A stretch of 47,372 nt of DNA from Anaerolineales bacterium (GTDB taxonomy: Bacteria > Chloroflexota > Anaerolineae > Anaerolineales > Villigracilaceae): positions 1 through 47,372 of the forward strand of contig JAEURC010000066.1 of the NCBI GenBank assembly GCA_016789025.1, read 5' to 3'. A model generated the notes under the pieces. The model searched no databases. It saw only the letters and a list, made by a program, of their open reading frames with translations, and was not told where the DNA came from. Below, in pieces: positions 43,662-47,372 of this stretch; within the stretch, counting starts at the first letter, position 1; each line of letters begins with the position of its first letter. The position numbers and the translations under genes were made by a program.

Positions 43662-43736
43662 ACAGCCTCCGCATGAGATATTCGGAGTATAGGCGAGCCA
43701 AACAAATTTGTCGAGGCTGGCAAGAAGTCCCCCCGG

Positions 43737-43742
43737 TATAAT
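43737..43742 (+). promoter_or_regulatory. -10 box of the plus-strand membrane protein gene
   Basis: TATAAT 18 bases before the ATG at 43761, followed by AAGGAAA as ribosome binding site. No clear -35. Confidence 0.45.
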
Positions 43743-43760
43743 TCGACGCAAGGAAACTTT

Positions 43761-44177
43761 ATGCTGACAAAATTCAAGATACGGGATTCGTCTGGCTGGA
43801 CAATTTTCATCTTCGGACTTCTTGCGCTTCTTCTCGGGCTGGTCGGCTTGGTCCGCCCTGAGACGCTTTTATCGCTCCTCGGCTTCACCGCACTAGACCG
43901 CGCTTCGCGCGCCGCCGGGGATTACACAATCGTTTTTATGACCGCCTCCGCAATGGCTTCGTTCAACATGGGCGCGTACTACATCCTCGCCGCGCTGAAC
44001 GACGTGAAGCAATTCTACAAATGGACGGTCCCCTTCCGCTGTGCGACATTCACCGTCTTCACGCTGATCGTCGTCATGCAACTTGCGCCCGCGCGTTTCT
44101 TCGGCGTCGGCGCATGGGAATTGGTTGGAGCGGTAGCGACCAGGCTTGCTCTTCGTTCCGAATCCAAAAAGAATTAG
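43761..44177 (+). CDS. Small multi-pass membrane protein of unknown function
   Basis: A 138-residue protein with about four hydrophobic segments: WTIFIFGLLALLLGLVGLV, YTIVFMTASAMASFNMGAYY, FRCATFTVFTLIVVMQLA and GVGAWELVGAVATRLAL. The ends are basic (LRSESKKN). No family recognised with confidence; it resembles small four-helix membrane proteins. Divergent from the deoxynucleoside kinase gene and followed after 9 bases by the SpoIIAA-like gene. Confidence 0.72.
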   Translation: MLTKFKIRDSSGWTIFIFGLLALLLGLVGLVRPETLLSLLGFTALDRASRAAGDYTIVFMTASAMASFNMGAYYILAALNDVKQFYKWTVPFRCATFTVFTLIVVMQLAPARFFGVGAWELVGAVATRLALRSESKKN

Positions 44178-44186
44178 GAGGTTTAC

Positions 44187-44549
44187 ATGCGCTCAGAATG
44201 GATCGAATACAACGGTAAAAAAATCTTGTATCAGGACTTTTCGCAATTATTCTACAACTCCGCCGCAGTGAAGGCGGAACTGGCAGAGGTGCAGGAGATC
44301 GTGAAAGCCCAGCCGCAAAACTCCGTGCTTGTACTTACCGACATGCGCGACACTAATGTGGACGCCGACCTGCTCCCCGCCATGAATGCGGCATCCGCCG
44401 CCACCAAAGCCTACGTGAAGAAAACAGCTGTTCTCGGCGTGACCGGCATTAAACAAAAACTAGCTGACCTGCTCACAATGATCACCGGTCAACCGCTCAA
44501 ATACTTTGATGATATCGAATCAGCCAAACGCTGGTTGACACAAGAATAA
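44187..44549 (+). CDS. SpoIIAA-like (STAS/SEC14-type) protein
   Basis: A 120-residue protein. N-terminal strand EWIEYNGKKILYQDFSQL, central VLVLTDMRDTNVDADLL and TAVLGVTGIKQKLADLLTMI, then KYFDDIESAKRWL, the usual order in the SpoIIAA-like family. The role of the family is not settled. There is no obvious phosphorylatable serine of the classical DS(S/T)G type, so a partner-switching role is uncertain. GGAGG precedes the ATG; a terminator follows the stop. Confidence 0.72.
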   Translation: MRSEWIEYNGKKILYQDFSQLFYNSAAVKAELAEVQEIVKAQPQNSVLVLTDMRDTNVDADLLPAMNAASAATKAYVKKTAVLGVTGIKQKLADLLTMITGQPLKYFDDIESAKRWLTQE

Positions 44550-44553
44550 GCCG

Positions 44554-44584
44554 AACTCCGAAGCGCTCACGCTTCGGAGTTTTT
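44554..44584 (+). terminator. Intrinsic terminator after the SpoIIAA-like gene
   Basis: AACTCCGAAGCG and CGCTTCGGAGTT enclose the loop CTCA, followed by TTTTTC. Confidence 0.88.
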
Positions 44585-44647
44585 CTTTGCGGATGATATA
44601 ATCTCGAAATCATTTTAGGCAAGACTTCATTTCTTCACAGGCAAACC

Positions 44648-45640
44648 ATGGAAAAGTTATTACGCTTTCTCAACTCGGCTGATCCCAATTTACTAACAAC
44701 GATCCCCGGCATAACCCGCCAACTTGCGGACGATCTGGTTGCGGCGCGTCCATTTGATTCTGTGGAATCACTGCTAAAGATAAAGGGGATGAATAAGAAA
44801 CTGATCTCGCGCATCGAATCCACATTGGAGGCGAACCAGCTCGAGGAACAAGCAAGCGCGATCGCCCCCATCGAGGAAGAAGCGCAACTCCCTGAAAAAA
44901 GCCAGCCCGTGAAAGAAACGCCCGCCGTTGAGGACAAGCCATCCTTTGGGTCGCGCGCGGGAGCCGCCTTGCGCTCGTTCGTCCGCGCTTTGTTCAAGTT
45001 GATCGCAATACTAATAATCCTTGGGGCAATCGGTGCGGCGCTTTATTTCGGCTTGCCCGTTCTGCGAGATAGATACATCGTCCCTGTGGAGCAAAACAGC
45101 GTTCGCGTGGATCAACTGGAAAACGAAGTCGCAGACCTGAAGAGTCAACTAACCGAAGTGAACAGCCGCCTCGACAGCATAGATTCTTCCATCGAAGCAC
45201 ACACAGCGTCCATTCAAAAATTGGAAGAGATTCAAACCACTCTGGAGAACCAACTCGAAGCAAACAACACGGAGACGCTGAACAAACTGAACCAAGAAGT
45301 GATGATGACCCGCGCGTTAGACACACTGGCGCGCGCGAGGCTGTACCTTGCGCAAAGTAATTTCGGCTTGGCAAAAGCCGACGTTCAATCGGCGCGGGAT
45401 CTGTTAGTGGAATTACAATCACAAACAAGCGATGAAACGTTGACACAAGCAATTTCACGCCTCGACATGGCGCTTGGCAATTTGCCCGATTTCCCTGTCG
45501 TTGCATCGGGTGATCTAGAGATCGCATGGCAAATTTTGATGACGGGCAATGTTGCGCCTACGGCAACGCCTGAACCAAGCCCAACAGCAACAACAACAGC
45601 TGAACCAACGTTGGAAGTGACAGCAACTGCAACACCGTAA
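44648..45640 (+). CDS. HhH/coiled-coil single-pass membrane protein
   Basis: A 330-residue protein. Residues about 1-60 are a double helix-hairpin-helix (LTTIPGITRQLADDLVAAR and LLKIKGMNKKLISRIE). An acidic, Pro-rich linker, a basic patch and one membrane helix (LIAILIILGAIGAALYFGLPVL) follow; then a long coiled coil (RVDQLENEVADLKSQLTEV), helices with TLARARLYLAQSNF, and a Thr/Pro-rich tail ending VTATATP. Topology predicts HhH in the cytoplasm, coiled coil outside. HhH domains usually bind DNA non-specifically, so a membrane-DNA link is possible, but HhH can also bind proteins. No family name is known to me. Confidence 0.75.
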   Translation: MEKLLRFLNSADPNLLTTIPGITRQLADDLVAARPFDSVESLLKIKGMNKKLISRIESTLEANQLEEQASAIAPIEEEAQLPEKSQPVKETPAVEDKPSFGSRAGAALRSFVRALFKLIAILIILGAIGAALYFGLPVLRDRYIVPVEQNSVRVDQLENEVADLKSQLTEVNSRLDSIDSSIEAHTASIQKLEEIQTTLENQLEANNTETLNKLNQEVMMTRALDTLARARLYLAQSNFGLAKADVQSARDLLVELQSQTSDETLTQAISRLDMALGNLPDFPVVASGDLEIAWQILMTGNVAPTATPEPSPTATTTAEPTLEVTATATP

Positions 45641-45649
45641 TCGAAAGAT

Positions 45650-45735
45650 ATGTCATGCTGAGCGAAGCGAAGCATCTCTCTCAGGCACATGCGAGACCCT
45701 TCGGTCGCTAAAAACCGCTCCCTCAGGGTGACATG
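45650..45735. repeat. Intergenic repeat, family B (copy 2)
   Basis: Begins ATGTCATGCTGAGCGAAGCG and ends CTCAGGGTGACATG, with inner GACCCTTCGGTCGC. Relative of 26345-26442. It fills the gap before the phosphohexomutase gene. Confidence 0.7.
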
Positions 45736-45793
45736 TTAGATTAATTTTGAAACACTGATAATTTAAAATTTCATCCTTACCCTTGGGAGACTT

Positions 45794-47215
45794 ATGACAT
45801 TCAAAATTTCATTCGGCACAGACGGCTGGCGCGGCGTTATTGCTGAGGATTACACCTTCGATAACGTCCGACGCGCCACGCAGGGATTTGCTTCGTACCT
45901 CATCGAACAAGGCAATTCAGGGAAGTGGGTCGTTGTCGGTCACGATAAACGATTCCATTCGGAGAATTTCGCGGCGACAGTCGCCGAAGTTTTGGTAGGC
46001 AACGGCTTGAACGTGTATCTCACCGATGGCGCGACACCGACTCCAGTGATCGCGTTTGCCGTTGTGGATAAAAAGGCTTGCGCCGCAGTCAATATCACCG
46101 CATCGCACAACCCACCCACCGACAATGGATTCAAGGTCCGCGATGAGAACGGCGGAGCGATAGACCCCGAAGGGTTGAGTCGGATCGAAGCGTTGATCCC
46201 AGACTCCCCGTCGGAGGCGAAGCGGGTTTTCATCCAAGATGCAAAACGCGATGGCAAAGTTGTCGTCTTCGATGCGTCTGAGTCATACATCAAGAATCTT
46301 CATAAACTTGTGGATGTTCAAAAGATCAAGGATGCGGGCTTTGTTGTGATGGTGGATGCGATGTGGGGCAACGGCGCGGGCTGGTTTACGCGTTTGCTTG
46401 CGGGCGGCAAGACGAAAGTGATCGAGATTCACAATGAGCGTAATCCGTCGTTCCCTGAAATGAAACGACCTGAACCGATCCGTCCGAACATTGATGTTGG
46501 GTTGAAAGCCACTGTTGATAACAACGCCGATGTTCTGCTCATCACCGACGGCGACGCGGATCGTTGCGGCATCGGCGACGAGAACGGCGAGTTCATCAAT
46601 CAACTACGCGTGTATGCGTTGCTCGCGTTGTACCTGCTCGAAGTGCGCGGCGAACGCGGTGATATTGTCAAAACACTTTCGACAACAACGATGCTGAACA
46701 AACTTGGGAAACTTTACAACGTGCCTGTGCACGAAACAGGCGTGGGATTCAAATACGTGGCGCCAAAGATGATGGAAACGAACGCGATGATCGGCGGTGA
46801 AGAAAGCGGCGGGTATGCGTTTCGTAATAACGTCCCTGAGCGTGATGGGATTCTCGCTGGTTTATATTTTCTCGATTTCATGGTGCAGACGGGTAAAAAG
46901 CCAACCGAACTCTTGAAGATGTTGTTCGACAAGGTCGGCGAACATTTTTACGACCGCGTGGATACTCCATTTTCTGGCGACCGAAAATCGCGCGAACAAA
47001 AAATTCTGGATGCGAATCCCAAAACCATCGGCGGCTTGAAAGTGACCGAACTCGTGACGGTGGACGGATTCCAATTCAAACTTGAAGACGGCGGCTGGCT
47101 GTTGATCCGCTTTAGCGGCACAGAGCCGATCATGCGCGTGTACTGCGAAACGACTCATGGCGATAAAGTGAAGGCAATTCTTGACGATGGGTTGAAAGTG
47201 GCGGGGATCAAGTAA
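45794..47215 (+). CDS. Phosphoglucomutase/phosphomannomutase family
   Basis: A 473-residue alpha-D-phosphohexomutase. The four conserved segments are present: catalytic phosphoserine Ser104 in [14 protein letters not shown], Mg2+-binding [11 protein letters not shown], sugar-binding GGEESGGY, and phosphate-binding [14 protein letters not shown]. It interconverts sugar 1- and 6-phosphates (glucose, mannose or both) for cell-wall and glycan precursors. Substrate cannot be chosen by eye. GGGAGA precedes the ATG and a terminator follows. Confidence 0.93.
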   Translation: MTFKISFGTDGWRGVIAEDYTFDNVRRATQGFASYLIEQGNSGKWVVVGHDKRFHSENFAATVAEVLVGNGLNVYLTDGATPTPVIAFAVVDKKACAAVNITASHNPPTDNGFKVRDENGGAIDPEGLSRIEALIPDSPSEAKRVFIQDAKRDGKVVVFDASESYIKNLHKLVDVQKIKDAGFVVMVDAMWGNGAGWFTRLLAGGKTKVIEIHNERNPSFPEMKRPEPIRPNIDVGLKATVDNNADVLLITDGDADRCGIGDENGEFINQLRVYALLALYLLEVRGERGDIVKTLSTTTMLNKLGKLYNVPVHETGVGFKYVAPKMMETNAMIGGEESGGYAFRNNVPERDGILAGLYFLDFMVQTGKKPTELLKMLFDKVGEHFYDRVDTPFSGDRKSREQKILDANPKTIGGLKVTELVTVDGFQFKLEDGGWLLIRFSGTEPIMRVYCETTHGDKVKAILDDGLKVAGIK

Positions 47216-47238
47216 ACTGAAGCGACAAGTTACACGTC

Positions 47239-47276
47239 ACACGTCGGCGAGATCAACTCACCGACGTGTTTTTTTT
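47239..47276 (+). terminator. Intrinsic terminator of the phosphohexomutase gene
   Basis: ACACGTCGG and CCGACGTGT with an inner GAG/CTC extension, followed by a T8 run. Confidence 0.88.
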
Positions 47277-47321
47277 GGGTTTACAGTATACAGACACGCC
47301 ATTCAAACGCCCAACACAAGT

Positions 47322-47372
47322 TTACATTTTACGCCTGTTCAGCGCTATCAAACCAAGCAACAGCGGTAAGAT
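47322..47372 (-). CDS. Possible C-terminus of a membrane-anchored protein, cut by window edge
   Basis: On the minus strand the last 16 codons read ILPLLLGLIALNRRKM and stop at 47322. A hydrophobic helix followed by a short basic end is typical of a C-terminal membrane anchor. Too short to be sure. Confidence 0.3.
   Translation of the reverse strand: MLPLLLGLIALNRRKM

Noticed and set aside
1..47372. CRISPR arrays, rRNA genes, prophage or insertion-sequence transposases
   Set aside because: I looked for evenly spaced direct repeats, rRNA stretches and transposase motifs on both strands and saw none; the repeats present are small palindromes without coding capacity.

Overview
The window looks like chromosomal DNA of a Chloroflexota bacterium, most likely class Anaerolineae. 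This is an inference from three things: the gene set (a short SecD/SecF pair, a complete mre-mrdA-min-rodA wall/division cluster, secreted proteins with Thr-Pro rich linkers, roadblock and SpoIIE-type signalling proteins), frequent TTG and GTG starts, and many small palindromic repeats between genes. There are no rRNA genes, phage genes, insertion sequences or CRISPR arrays.

Layout. 1-0.85 kb (-): a roadblock/LC7 protein and a V4R-like protein cut by the window edge. 1.0-2.3 kb (+): a secreted L,D-transpeptidase, tRNA-Asp and a terminator. 2.4-4.0 kb (-): ATP-dependent PEP carboxykinase. 4.1-7.0 kb (-): operon rpmF-fabD-unknown-phospholipase D-like exported protein. 7.4-12.5 kb (+): small membrane protein, SpoIIE-like phosphatase, P-loop protein, M1 metallopeptidase lipoprotein, secD, secF. 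12.9-14.7 kb (-): KAS III-like synthase, tRNA-Gln, small membrane protein. 15.0-17.0 kb (+): glnS and a small unknown protein.

17.0-24.8 kb (+) is an accessory-looking block: a leader-peptide attenuator, the two halves of a heterodimeric ABC exporter, an NTF2-like protein, RtcB RNA ligase, a class III nucleotide cyclase homologue and a PIN-type toxin-antitoxin pair, several separated by related palindromic repeats. 24.8-26.4 kb holds a YdeI-like gene, a 36-residue lysine-rich microprotein, a Gln/Ala/Gly-rich protein, and a duplicated fragment of that last gene's 3' end.

26.4-35.9 kb (-): a long co-directional cluster mreB-mreC-mreD-mrdA-minC-minD-minE-rodA-gltX, joining elongation machinery and the Min site-selection system. 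36.0-37.8 kb (+): uridine kinase, cyclophilin, VTT-domain membrane protein. 37.8-38.3 kb is a repeat-filled gap. 38.3-40.2 kb (-): MscS-type channel and a secreted protein with a VHL-beta-like domain. 40.4-41.5 kb (+): PLP-dependent Cys/Met enzyme. 41.7-43.7 kb (-): cNMP-binding/SpoIIE phosphatase and a deoxynucleoside kinase. 43.8-47.2 kb (+): small membrane protein, SpoIIAA-like protein, HhH/coiled-coil membrane protein, phosphohexomutase.

The most interesting unit is at 17.0-21.3 kb. A promoter, a 22-codon leader ORF with a good ribosome binding site, three mutually exclusive RNA pairings and an intrinsic terminator precede a two-gene ABC exporter whose nucleotide-binding domains show the consensus/degenerate pattern of BmrCD-type heterodimers. 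The sequence is what translation-dependent attenuation of a drug exporter would look like.
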